The notes beneath the pieces were generated by a model that had not been told where the DNA came from, did not search any database, and saw nothing but the letters and a program-made list of their open reading frames with translations. Both the position numbers and the translations under genes were made by a program. A DNA stretch of 49,501 nt from a virus: the IMG/VR virus record IMGVR_UViG_3300025655_000054, positions 1 to 49,501 of that record, one strand, 5' to 3'. Shown piece by piece: positions 40,138-46,713 of this stretch (position 1 is the stretch's first letter; the number at the start of each line of letters is the position of its first letter).

Positions 40138-40418
40138 TTTACCCTGTCCGCCCAGTAGGCTGCAGACATTTTACCCTTCTTGATATTAGAGGCATGGCGA
40201 GCTTTAAAAGACCTTCGTCTAGCAGCATAAGACTTGGACTCGCCTTTTTTCTTGGGAGAACCGCTAACACCCTGCTGGCCAAAGCGAATTGTCTTAACTT
40301 TATCACCAACCTTAGCTACAACTACGTGAGATTTTGTTGGGTGATTTGGTGTTCTTTTTGGCTTGTTGAATCCAGAAACACCTGCTCTTGTAAGTCTAGG
40401 GTCTTTTTTTGCGGGCAT
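40131..40418 (-). CDS. Small basic protein, DUF6321-like
   Basis: 95 residues. SHVVVAKVGDKVKTIRFGQQGVSG, then ARRRSFKARHASNIKKGKMSAAYWADRVKW at the end. This string is familiar from an uncharacterised family in large marine phages that I know as DUF6321 (from memory; a search is needed). The conserved RHA.NI..GK.SAAYWA..VKW end is unusually well kept for a small basic protein, implying a specific role. Confidence 0.5.
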   Translation of the reverse strand: MPAKKDPRLTRAGVSGFNKPKRTPNHPTKSHVVVAKVGDKVKTIRFGQQGVSGSPKKKGESKSYAARRRSFKARHASNIKKGKMSAAYWADRVKW

Positions 40419-40527
40419 TAGTTTTCCTTTTTCTTTTCTTGTTAGATTTCAAAACAGGACCATTTGACTTTTGATTATTTGTCCCCATTCTTGGCCCACT
40501 AATATATATGAACTTTTTAATAGCCAT
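40396..40527 (-). CDS. Very small basic protein (43 residues)
   Basis: ATG 40527 to TAG 40396. It begins AIKKFIYISGPRMGTNN, and its C-terminal half is almost entirely Lys/Arg/Asn. It overlaps the start of the DUF6321-like gene by 23 nt. It lies in a run of basic mini-genes and shares their MA-K-K opening, but with no independent evidence of expression. Confidence 0.4.
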   Translation of the reverse strand: MAIKKFIYISGPRMGTNNQKSNGPVLKSNKKRKRKTNARKKRP

Positions 40528-40532
40528 ATATA

Positions 40533-40685
40533 TTAGCCTTTATTTTTCTTTATCTTTCTCTTACCCGGAACAGAAGAAGGTGGGGTAACTGGTAAATCCT
40601 GAAAATTAGGCTTAGCGTCTGCGAGAAGTTTGTAGTGGTTGTTTTCAGAGGATGTTTTCATCCCAAAACCTTTTTTGTCAGCCAT
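40533..40685 (-). CDS. Very small basic-tailed protein (50 residues)
   Basis: ATG 40685 with GAAAGG upstream, then ADKKGFGMKTSSENNHYKLLADA and a KRKIKKNKG tail. A GTTACTATTGT promoter element lies 27 nt before it, which supports it as the first gene of the basic-protein operon. No family is recognised. Confidence 0.5.
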   Translation of the reverse strand: MADKKGFGMKTSSENNHYKLLADAKPNFQDLPVTPPSSVPGKRKIKKNKG

Positions 40686-40712
40686 AAAGAAACCTTTCAA
40701 AATATACTAAAT

Positions 40713-40723
40713 ACAATAGTAAC
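40713..40723 (-). promoter_or_regulatory. [AG]TTACTAT-type phage promoter element
   Basis: GTTACTATTGT on the minus strand, 27 nt before ATG 40685 and 10 nt after the terminator at 40734-40756. This gives a clean terminator-promoter boundary between early-type and late-type blocks. Confidence 0.6.
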
Positions 40724-40733
40724 CATATAAATC

Positions 40734-40756
40734 AAAAAAAGAGGGTTACCCCTCTT
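40734..40756 (-). terminator. Rho-independent terminator
   Basis: On the minus strand AAGAGGG pairs with CCCTCTT over a GTAA loop, followed by TTTTT. It lies 16 nt past the stop of the AT-hook-like gene. Confidence 0.8.
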
Positions 40757-40771
40757 CTTTTAGGAATAAAA

Positions 40772-41050
40772 TCAGGCCTTTTTAGAAGGCGTTTTTTTGG
40801 CAGGAGTCTTCTTTGAGGGAGTCTTCTTTGAGGTCGAACCTTTAGGTCTACCAGGACTCTTTTTAGCTGGCTTTGGAGCAGAGGGTTCTATCTTGACAAT
40901 CTCACTAATATCTTCCTCTAATTCAACAGGAGTAACATTAGTTACGGTATGGTCGTCTATATCAAAACCACCAAGCTTCTGCTCTTCAACTATAGTATTT
41001 TCATTTTTAGATGGAATTATATTTCTAAAAAATCTTTTAATTATATTCAT
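40772..41050 (-). CDS. AT-hook / histone-H1-like tail protein
   Basis: 92 residues. The N-terminal third is mixed, the middle (45-60) acidic (VELEEDISEIVKIEP). The C-terminal third is PAKKSPGRPKGSTSKKTPSKK followed by further KTP-KK units. PGRPKG is the AT-hook core that sits in the minor groove of AT-rich DNA, and KTPxKK repeats resemble histone H1 tails. It probably binds the phage's own AT-rich DNA. It is the last gene of the replication operon, before a terminator. Confidence 0.6.
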   Translation of the reverse strand: MNIIKRFFRNIIPSKNENTIVEEQKLGGFDIDDHTVTNVTPVELEEDISEIVKIEPSAPKPAKKSPGRPKGSTSKKTPSKKTPAKKTPSKKA

Positions 41051-41054
41051 TTTA

Positions 41055-41375
41055 TCAACTTCCTTGTTGTGACTCTTTAATTAGTAAATATCTTTCGCCA
41101 GTTTCTTTAGAAACTATACCAAACCCATAAGCTGCAGCTTCTTCAACAGCTTGCTGTAAAGCCTCCTTATCCCCTAGGGATACATCAGCCAAAGGCAATG
41201 TAATTCCGGCATAGACGTCTATGTTTTCAAAATTACCTATATTAATTTTTCTATTAACACCACATATAAAAACTGGATTAGTAGAAATACTTATTTCATT
41301 GGACAAAGTTTGTACCACCTTTTCTATAGAATGAGTATCGGACTGCTCAAATGCTGAAGGAACTATCTTAGGCAT
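41055..41375 (-). CDS. Hypothetical protein
   Basis: 106 residues from ATG 41375, which overlaps the kinase stop by 8 nt. An earlier start would give a spurious hydrophobic leader inside the kinase gene. The middle holds beta-like VFICGVNRKINIGNFENIDVYAGITLP and a helix DKEALQQAVEEAAAYGFGIVSKETGERYLLIK. This is a mixed alpha/beta fold with no recognised family. Confidence 0.5.
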   Translation of the reverse strand: MPKIVPSAFEQSDTHSIEKVVQTLSNEISISTNPVFICGVNRKINIGNFENIDVYAGITLPLADVSLGDKEALQQAVEEAAAYGFGIVSKETGERYLLIKESQQGS

Positions 41376-42156
41376 AAGCTGCAACCAAACCATTAACGTA
41401 ATCAAGAGTAAATAAAGTTTGATCATCTACAGTTAGATCATCAGTATTTATTACCATGTTAGATATCTTACATATATCATCCACTTGTAGTTCTGAAGGA
41501 TGACTCATTTGCTCACTGGTCATGTATGCACCGTCTCTAGAAAACATTCTTTCGTTTCGCACTTCATCAGACGCAGTATAGCACACAACTATTCCATTAT
41601 CTTGATTAAGGATAGTTTCGGCTTCGTTTAGAAACCTAACATCAGAGATAATAACGGCAAACGGAGAAGGTTCAGTGTCTTCATTTAAAGATCGCAAATA
41701 ACTTAAATGCAAAGAATTGGACTTTCTAATTGCCCATTTACAGAAACATTCGGGATCATGAGATCTACACACGTCTCCAGACTTCTGGAGAAAAGTTCTA
41801 GGCTTAACACCCTCTGGCTCTATTGGCATGGACTGGATCTGCTGAACCATCTGAACCATGTCCTCATAGTTTGGCACGTCCCCTATAGGAGAGTTACCGA
41901 ATAGTTCATACAGCGTATCATGCACTCCGTAAAGTTGCCTAACCTGCTGCCTAGAGCCAATAACGCCTTTCTTTATTGAAGCTAACTCATACAAAGGAAG
42001 TGCGAAAAAAATATGATCCCAAACAATACTAGAATTTTGAGAATCAACTTTTGCCTTTGGAACTATCTTTTCCGCAACAGAAGTCTTTCCCGTAGCTGCT
42101 TTTCCAGACAGACCTATTATAATGGGTTTACTAGGGTTATATTTAAAATCTTTCAT
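41368..42156 (-). CDS. Deoxynucleoside monophosphate kinase-like P-loop kinase
   Basis: 262 residues. The P-loop GLSGKAATGKTS occupies residues 15-26, followed by a substrate-binding region and a VIISDVRFLNEAETI strand (about 168-182) like the Walker-B region of phage dNMP kinases (T4 gp1 type). Residues about 70-110 form a helical lid region. It would phosphorylate dNMPs for phage DNA synthesis, matching the neighbouring polymerase and RNase H. A TGGTATAAT box ends 7 nt before the ATG, so the mRNA may be leaderless. Confidence 0.7.
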   Translation of the reverse strand: MKDFKYNPSKPIIIGLSGKAATGKTSVAEKIVPKAKVDSQNSSIVWDHIFFALPLYELASIKKGVIGSRQQVRQLYGVHDTLYELFGNSPIGDVPNYEDMVQMVQQIQSMPIEPEGVKPRTFLQKSGDVCRSHDPECFCKWAIRKSNSLHLSYLRSLNEDTEPSPFAVIISDVRFLNEAETILNQDNGIVVCYTASDEVRNERMFSRDGAYMTSEQMSHPSELQVDDICKISNMVINTDDLTVDDQTLFTLDYVNGLVAAYA

Positions 42157-42163
42157 AGACTAA

Positions 42164-42172
42164 ATTATACCA
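42164..42172 (-). promoter_or_regulatory. Extended -10 promoter TGGTATAAT (leaderless start)
   Basis: TGG plus TATAAT on the minus strand, with 7 nt between the box and ATG 42156. Transcription would start at or next to the start codon. It matches the arrangement at 16608-16616. Confidence 0.5.
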
Positions 42173-42175
42173 CAA

Positions 42176-42607
42176 CTATTGCTGTAGTTCATCCTTTCTA
42201 TATTTTAGGTTATCAAGAAATTGATTAGCTAAACTATCAGCTTCCCAAACATAATTTCTTTTAACTTGAACAATTCTAAAATTAAACTCAGACTTTATCT
42301 CTTCTATAGTCATAAGTAATGGTAATAAAGATTCGTTTTTACATCTCCACTTACCGCTAACCTGATTAGCAACCACAGCGGAATCAGTATATATAATTGG
42401 ATCTATTAAATCTGCCATAGAGCAAATGAGCAAGCCGGTTATAACAGCTTCATACTCAGCTTCATTGTTAGTTCTGGGACCAAGTCCCCTAGCAAACTGT
42501 GCCACTTTTTTCTTGTTCCTATAAACCACAGAAGCACACGCAGCTTCGCCAAACTTCTTCTGACCCTGACCCCTTGAAGCGCCATCGCAAAACACTTCAA
42601 CATTCAT
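42176..42607 (-). CDS. rnhA: RNase H type I
   Basis: 143 residues, the normal length. The four active-site acids can be placed: D8 (FCDGA), E51 (TNNEAEYEA), D75 (IYTDSAVV) and D124 (VWEADSLANQ). The RRxxG-like GPRTNNEAE loop and the basic KRNYVWEAD region fit RNA-DNA hybrid binding. It would remove RNA primers during phage replication. It is adjacent to the dNMP kinase and shares the operon with nuclease and sigma-like genes. Confidence 0.85.
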   Translation of the reverse strand: MNVEVFCDGASRGQGQKKFGEAACASVVYRNKKKVAQFARGLGPRTNNEAEYEAVITGLLICSMADLIDPIIYTDSAVVANQVSGKWRCKNESLLPLLMTIEEIKSEFNFRIVQVKRNYVWEADSLANQFLDNLKYRKDELQQ

Positions 42608-42612
42608 AATTC

Positions 42613-42822
42613 TTAATTAACCTTAACATCATATTGTATTCCTAAACTTTTAATGGTTTCCATCAATTTTTTTTCAACTGAAGGTGACGAAACAACTATT
42701 GTTCTAAGTAAACTATACCTATCACCATCATATTCTACCTGAGTTGGAAAATCACAAGTGTCTCTTGGTTCTGCGTAAAACTCTACAGGAGAAGAAACAC
42801 TTTTATATACTGCGTAAAACAT
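42613..42822 (-). CDS. Hypothetical protein
   Basis: 69 residues from ATG 42822, where AGAGG gives the ribosome-binding site. Mixed alpha/beta with several aromatics, one Cys in RDTCDFPTQVEYDGDRYSLL, and a Lys-rich end. No family is recognised. It starts 12 nt after the upstream stop and runs to 6 nt before RNase H. Confidence 0.45.
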   Translation of the reverse strand: MFYAVYKSVSSPVEFYAEPRDTCDFPTQVEYDGDRYSLLRTIVVSSPSVEKKLMETIKSLGIQYDVKVN

Positions 42823-42833
42823 AAACACCTCTC

Positions 42834-43349
42834 TTAATAAGTGCTGAAATCAGAACTATTATAAAACCCTCTCTCCTCCCTATAGGTGGCCATCTGCATT
42901 GACTGCATTTTGTCCATTAGCTTTCTTGCGGACTCTGATGCAATTCTGGCAGATAACTCTATAGCCTCAGCTAAATGAACTATAGATTCACAAGTGACCA
43001 TAGCGGAGTATTCTTGCTCTGCGGCTGATATTGCAGAGGCTTCTCTTTCGGAATCATTCTTTCCTATCTTGTTGGCTTTATAAACCCTATTGTAGTCACC
43101 TTGAAGTATCTTTAACTGAGCCCTAGCCATCCCTGCAAATCTTGCAGCTCTTCCATAAACATTTGATGTTCTAGCAACAAGGGAAGCTACAGTTTCAAAA
43201 CCCATATCAACAGTGTCGTGCTCAGGTATCTCAACGAAATACTTATTCTGCTCATCAATACTACTGTAAGCTTGAATCACCTCCGAAAGCTGAGGACCCA
43301 AAAATTCAATTAAAAGCTCTCTAAGTTTTTCTAGAGAAGGACTGTTCAT
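42834..43349 (-). CDS. Hypothetical helical protein
   Basis: 171 residues, largely amphipathic helix with many Ala/Glu/Arg (ARFAGMARAQLKILQGDYNRVYKANKIG, then REASAISAAEQEYSAMV, AIELSARIASESARKLMDKMQSM). The heptad-like spacing suggests a coiled coil. Some phage single-strand DNA or recombination mediators look like this, but there is no decisive motif. The ATG overlaps the sigma-factor stop (ATGA), so the two are made together. Confidence 0.45.
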   Translation of the reverse strand: MNSPSLEKLRELLIEFLGPQLSEVIQAYSSIDEQNKYFVEIPEHDTVDMGFETVASLVARTSNVYGRAARFAGMARAQLKILQGDYNRVYKANKIGKNDSEREASAISAAEQEYSAMVTCESIVHLAEAIELSARIASESARKLMDKMQSMQMATYREERGFYNSSDFSTY

Positions 43350-44227
43350 TTATTTTTCTCCATTGATATCAAAGTTTTATATTCATACATATCATAATCG
43401 ATTATATAATCTACTATCTTTTGCCTAACTTTAGACAGGTGCTCCCTAACAGTGTTGGGGTGTTCATTGATCTTCTGTGATATCTGACTAGATCTTTGAC
43501 CATCAACATATCTCCACTTCAAAAGCTGCCTCTCTTGAACGGTAAGTTTATCAAATGGTGGAGAATTTTTCTCGCCTAACACCCAAAATTCATCTATTTT
43601 ATCTGAAGCCAACATCTCTTCCAAAGACATCTCTACTGGATCAGCTTTAAAGCCAACGTAACTATCATCAGACTCTTCGTCTGGACTAGCATCGTCTGAT
43701 ATTAGGGGAAAAGTTTTTCTACCAAGCTGATCAATTAAGAAAGTGTCAACATTTTTCTTAAGTAAGTAGAAAAAATAACTATACAAAAATCCACTAAATG
43801 GTATAGAACCTTTTCTTTCATACCTGGCGATGCATTGGAAAAATGTCATGTCTACCGTCTGTCGGATATCCTCCTCGTCCCCATACCTTCGTGCCATATA
43901 GTTTATGCCCCTCATACATTCTTGTATCTCTCTCATAGCTTGAGGAGTAATTTTATTTTTCCTCAGAGCAAAGCGTGTGTAGGTATCCTTTATGAATAGG
44001 GATATAAATCTCCTAATATCATAGTCGCCCAAATTAAATCTATTATAATAAAGAAGCGAACTGTACTTGCTTAAAAAATTATTAAATACTTTAAGTAGCT
44101 CTTCTTGATGAAAAGAGGATCCAGATTTAGCTTTCTGTATCAGTGCCTGCATCTCCTCCTCTGGTAGAGAGTAATAAGTTTCTTTATAAGTTTTCTTTTT
44201 CTTTGGCTCACTAGGGTTTTGAGTCAT
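43346..44227 (-). CDS. Sigma-70-like RNA polymerase sigma factor (phage)
   Basis: 293 residues from ATG 44227, overlapping the nuclease stop as ATGA and preceded by GGGAAGGA. After a basic N-terminus, a helical region with YNRFNLGDYDIRRF and DEEDIRQTVDMTFFQCIARYERKGSIPFSGFLYSYFFYLLKKN matches sigma region 2. LTVQERQLLKWRYVDGQRSSQISQKINEHPNTVREHLSKVRQKIVDYI near the end is a convincing region-4 helix-turn-helix. Such phage sigma factors redirect host polymerase to late genes. The [AG]TTACTAT elements upstream of structural genes are candidate targets. The linker between the two regions is acidic and low-complexity. Confidence 0.75.
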   Translation of the reverse strand: MTQNPSEPKKKKTYKETYYSLPEEEMQALIQKAKSGSSFHQEELLKVFNNFLSKYSSLLYYNRFNLGDYDIRRFISLFIKDTYTRFALRKNKITPQAMREIQECMRGINYMARRYGDEEDIRQTVDMTFFQCIARYERKGSIPFSGFLYSYFFYLLKKNVDTFLIDQLGRKTFPLISDDASPDEESDDSYVGFKADPVEMSLEEMLASDKIDEFWVLGEKNSPPFDKLTVQERQLLKWRYVDGQRSSQISQKINEHPNTVREHLSKVRQKIVDYIIDYDMYEYKTLISMEKNK

Positions 44228-44790
44228 TTTTTTCCTTCCCAATTTAAAAGATATTCCGAATACTCATCACGTATATCTTCATAAAATACGACTCTGGGGA
44301 CCTCTAGCTCATCCATGAACCTAATTGCATCTTTAGAGTACTTACTTATGACACATGTTAAATTTAAAAATTCTTCTAAATAATACCTCTTAAACCTTTT
44401 AAGTTTAATTTTACTTTTATCATCCAGGTAACCTTTTACCTCTATCCAATCTTTATTCCTCTTCAAAAAAAAGTCTGGTGTATAAGCCCTAGTTCCTCTC
44501 TTCACAGGAAAAGGAAAAACTGTTGGCTCAAAATCAAATTCTATTTTATATAGGTTTAGTACTCGAACAAAATTAGCTTCCCAGCTAGACCTAACATTCA
44601 TCTGTATATCATTTCTGAAGCCAGTTTTAGTGTACTGGTAGGCGTTACCCTTCTTTCGAGCAATGACGCCATCATTGTCCAGCAAGACTTGATCCACCTG
44701 CCTGTTCCTGATATTGTTCAGGTTCGGATGTTTCTTGAAGGAAGATTTTTCCAGAAAAAATTCTCTTGACTTGACAACATCCACACTCAT
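44224..44790 (-). CDS. PD-(D/E)XK nuclease, MRR/TnsA-like
   Basis: 188 residues from ATG 44790; AAAGGA lies 8 nt upstream, and the longer frame adds an unlikely hydrophobic leader. The active site is E71 (MNVRSSWEANF), D106 (YTPDFFL) and E117-V-K119 (WIEVKG). The RSSWE...TPDF...EVKG order is the form found in phage endonucleases and T4 gp4-type head-completion nucleases, and also in bacterial TnsA-like enzymes. A role in DNA packaging or host DNA degradation is possible; the sequence cannot decide. It starts the operon that continues with the sigma factor. Confidence 0.7.
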   Translation of the reverse strand: MSVDVVKSREFFLEKSSFKKHPNLNNIRNRQVDQVLLDNDGVIARKKGNAYQYTKTGFRNDIQMNVRSSWEANFVRVLNLYKIEFDFEPTVFPFPVKRGTRAYTPDFFLKRNKDWIEVKGYLDDKSKIKLKRFKRYYLEEFLNLTCVISKYSKDAIRFMDELEVPRVVFYEDIRDEYSEYLLNWEGKK

Positions 44791-44827
44791 TATGATATCC
44801 TTTACTCGTAAACCTATAAGTAGAATA

Positions 44828-44833
44828 ATTATA
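44828..44833 (-). promoter_or_regulatory. Candidate -10 box (TATAAT)
   Basis: TATAAT on the minus strand, 37 nt before ATG 44790, preceded by TTG. It lies in the 87-nt divergent gap shared with the plus-strand mini-gene at 44878. AT-richness makes the assignment tentative. Confidence 0.4.
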
Positions 44834-44877
44834 CAATATAAATTAAAAAAATACAAACTTTAACGAAAGGTTACAAT

Positions 44878-45084
44878 ATGAACACTTTAAACACTTTGAT
44901 CACCAGCATCAACGAAAACATTAAGACCAACACAGTTAAGGATTTAATGTCACTTGGCTTCTCTCAGGACGAGGCCACATCGATGCTAGTTAAGTTCACA
45001 CCTAACTACAAGGAGCAGGCCGAGCTGTTTGCATCCTTCGGTGATGAGGATCTAGAGGAAGCTGTTTTCGACAGCGATTTCTGA
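44878..45084 (+). CDS. Small acidic protein, lone plus-strand gene
   Basis: 68 residues. GAAAGG lies 7 nt before ATG 44878, and a bidirectional terminator follows 10 nt after the stop. The protein is helical and acidic (MNTLNTLITSINENIKTNTVKDLMSLGFSQDEATSMLVKF, then EDLEEAVFDSDF). The DLMSLGFSQDEATSML stretch resembles a UBA-like three-helix unit but is too short to assign. Divergent transcription from the nuclease operon and its own terminator suggest an independently controlled regulator, possibly an early host-takeover protein. Confidence 0.6.
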   Translation: MNTLNTLITSINENIKTNTVKDLMSLGFSQDEATSMLVKFTPNYKEQAELFASFGDEDLEEAVFDSDF

Positions 45085-45094
45085 TACCTCTATT

Positions 45095-45136
45095 AAAAAG
45101 AGGGGTAGGCTGGTAATCAGTCTGCCCCTCTTTTTT
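45095..45136. terminator. Bidirectional rho-independent terminator
   Basis: AAAAAGAGGGG and CCCCTCTTTTT are complementary arms with a 20-nt internal loop region containing a smaller CTG/CAG pair. T tracts lie on both strands. It ends the plus-strand mini-gene and the minus-strand nuclease gene, which converge here. Confidence 0.85.
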
Positions 45137-45932
45137 ATTTGCGTATTTTACTATTTCGATAAACGCCAGTACCACAAGCTCCGGACTTAGCGTGATCACA
45201 ATATGAGCAAGCTCTAGTATTTGCCGTGGGAAGATAGTTTGTGTCATCAACTATCTTTTTCATCTCACTTATCAGATCTACTTTTACCTTCTCTAGATCC
45301 TCAATAGAGAACATATGCCCCTTTCTCCTACCAGACCTTAAGTAATACAGTTCAGCGTAGACCCTCTTACCCGGAAATAGGATTGAAGTTGCTAGAGCAT
45401 ATATTCCCAACTGTAAGTTGTTAGGTATTTCCTTATTGGAAACCTCCCACTTACCTGTCTTGTAATCAATTATGTGAACTAAGTCGTCACGAACATCTAC
45501 CCTATCTATGAACCCTCTTACAATATAGGATCCAATAATAAGATCAAACCCTAACTCTTTAGCATATATATTAAAATCTTCGCCTTGATGAGTGTCATAG
45601 AAGTCCTCTATGATAACTGACCCTGCGTCTAGAAGCTCCGTGGGTATCTGGTTTGACGGATCATATTTTGGGATTACAGAGTTATACTCTGACTTAAGAG
45701 CAGCTAAATCTAATGCTGTATCATTGTCTAATATGTTTTCAAAAACCTCGTGAACAATATTTCCAAGAACAGCCGCTGGAGCAAATTGCCTAGGCTCCTT
45801 TGATATATAACTATAAAAATATTTTGCTGGACACTGTTTATATGTATCTATCCTGGAATATGAGAAATCTACCAAAGACATTTTCTCTAAATCTGATAAA
45901 TCCTCATACCTTTTTACTACAATTGAACTCAA
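45135..45932 (-). CDS. Cas4/RecB-like PD-(D/E)XK exonuclease with Fe-S cysteines
   Basis: 265 residues. First cysteine C34 (YKQCPAKYFY), H61 (GNIVHEVFE), D143 (RGFIDRVD), D156 with K158 (IIDYKTG) and the QLGIYAL motif make a complete RecB-family active site. The C-terminal C242, C245 and C253 (CSYCDHAKSGAC) with C34 form the 4Fe-4S cluster of Cas4 and AddB-type nucleases. It would resect 5' or 3' ends of DNA in phage recombination, or degrade host DNA. It is upstream of DNA polymerase genes and downstream of small replication genes. No cas1 or cas2 is present. Confidence 0.85.
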   Translation of the reverse strand: MSSIVVKRYEDLSDLEKMSLVDFSYSRIDTYKQCPAKYFYSYISKEPRQFAPAAVLGNIVHEVFENILDNDTALDLAALKSEYNSVIPKYDPSNQIPTELLDAGSVIIEDFYDTHQGEDFNIYAKELGFDLIIGSYIVRGFIDRVDVRDDLVHIIDYKTGKWEVSNKEIPNNLQLGIYALATSILFPGKRVYAELYYLRSGRRKGHMFSIEDLEKVKVDLISEMKKIVDDTNYLPTANTRACSYCDHAKSGACGTGVYRNSKIRK

Positions 45933-45946
45933 GAAAACTCCTTATA

Positions 45947-46117
45947 TTACTCTTCTACACTGTTTGGGTCATAAAAAACTTTGCCACTAGCATCATACTC
46001 AATTCCCGCTTCGTCTATAACATGCCCATTATGCTTATTTCTAAACAGGCCTTCACCAACCGGTATCCAACCTGATTCTCCTATTTCCATAAAATCATCT
46101 TCTAACCTTGGCCACAT
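45947..46117 (-). CDS. Hypothetical small protein (56 residues)
   Basis: ATG 46117 is preceded by TAGGAG, and the gene ends 14 nt before the nuclease ATG. The protein is acidic (MWPRLEDDFMEIGESGWIPV, then DASGKVFYDPNSVEE). The mid-section NGHVIDEAGIEYDASGKVFYD has a short beta-hairpin look. No family is recognised. Confidence 0.55.
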   Translation of the reverse strand: MWPRLEDDFMEIGESGWIPVGEGLFRNKHNGHVIDEAGIEYDASGKVFYDPNSVEE

Positions 46118-46127
46118 AATAAATCTC

Positions 46128-46346
46128 CTATTCTATACTATGGATTTCTTCTATATTTACATAGTAATTAAGCAACACAAGTAGGTCACGCATTTCTTGA
46201 TGCGACGCCCAAAAACCTAGCATGCCGTTCTGGATATAAACTCTAAGAACTTCACCAGTTTCATCACTACTGTATTCAGTTATTTTTATGTCACCTTTAG
46301 ATATTGTATTCATACTAAAATCTTGACCCATAAATTCGTTATTCAT
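46128..46346 (-). CDS. Hypothetical protein
   Basis: 72 residues, acidic, with strands KITEYSSDETGEVLRVYIQNG and a Leu-rich end (RDLLVLLNYYVNIEEI). No family is recognised. It starts 1 nt after the zinc-ribbon gene's stop (46348) and follows the polymerase in the same operon. Confidence 0.45.
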   Translation of the reverse strand: MNNEFMGQDFSMNTISKGDIKITEYSSDETGEVLRVYIQNGMLGFWASHQEMRDLLVLLNYYVNIEEIHSIE

Positions 46347-46347
46347 A

Positions 46348-46713
46348 TCAATCTCCGTATATCTGTATAGGGTTCCAGTTTGGATCGTTCATCTTCTCTC
46401 TCATATCTTTAACGTAAGAATCCCAATCTCTCTCGTCTTCAGATTTCTTTTCATACTGAACCTGCCCTTTAAAGGGGTCACTTCTAAACTTAGTGATAAC
46501 TAGTCTACCTTGCTGAGTTCTCCATCTAAGTATTCCGTTTTTGCAGTCGCAAAAATCATCAGGATGAGGATCTATTTTTCCTGCTGGATCATACCTACCG
46601 CTGCAGTCTGCGCACTTTGCGTGCTTTCCCTTGTCTCCGCACCTATTGCAAGACCCACAAAATGTCCAACAATCTTTAGTGCTTGGGTTTCTGTAGCTTC
46701 CGTTAGCCGCCAT
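46348..46713 (-). CDS. Small multi-cysteine zinc-binding protein
   Basis: 121 residues. CWTFCGSCNRCG then KCADC and DFCDCKNGIL give eight or more Cys in the first 55 residues, in CxxC pairs characteristic of two zinc ribbons. The rest is polar with K and D. It likely binds nucleic acid or a replication protein. It overlaps the polymerase stop by 11 nt, so translation is coupled to the polymerase. Confidence 0.55.
   Translation of the reverse strand: MAANGSYRNPSTKDCWTFCGSCNRCGDKGKHAKCADCSGRYDPAGKIDPHPDDFCDCKNGILRWRTQQGRLVITKFRSDPFKGQVQYEKKSEDERDWDSYVKDMREKMNDPNWNPIQIYGD

Noticed and set aside
41376-41426. Longer start for the 41055 gene giving a hydrophobic leader resembling a signal peptide
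   Set aside because: The leader is inside the kinase reading frame and lacks a ribosome-binding site; the ATG at 41375 overlaps the kinase stop, the normal coupling in this genome.
44791-44856. Hydrophobic N-terminal extension of the PD-(D/E)XK nuclease
   Set aside because: The region is the divergent promoter gap; the ATG at 44790 has the ribosome-binding site and gives a normal nuclease N-terminus.
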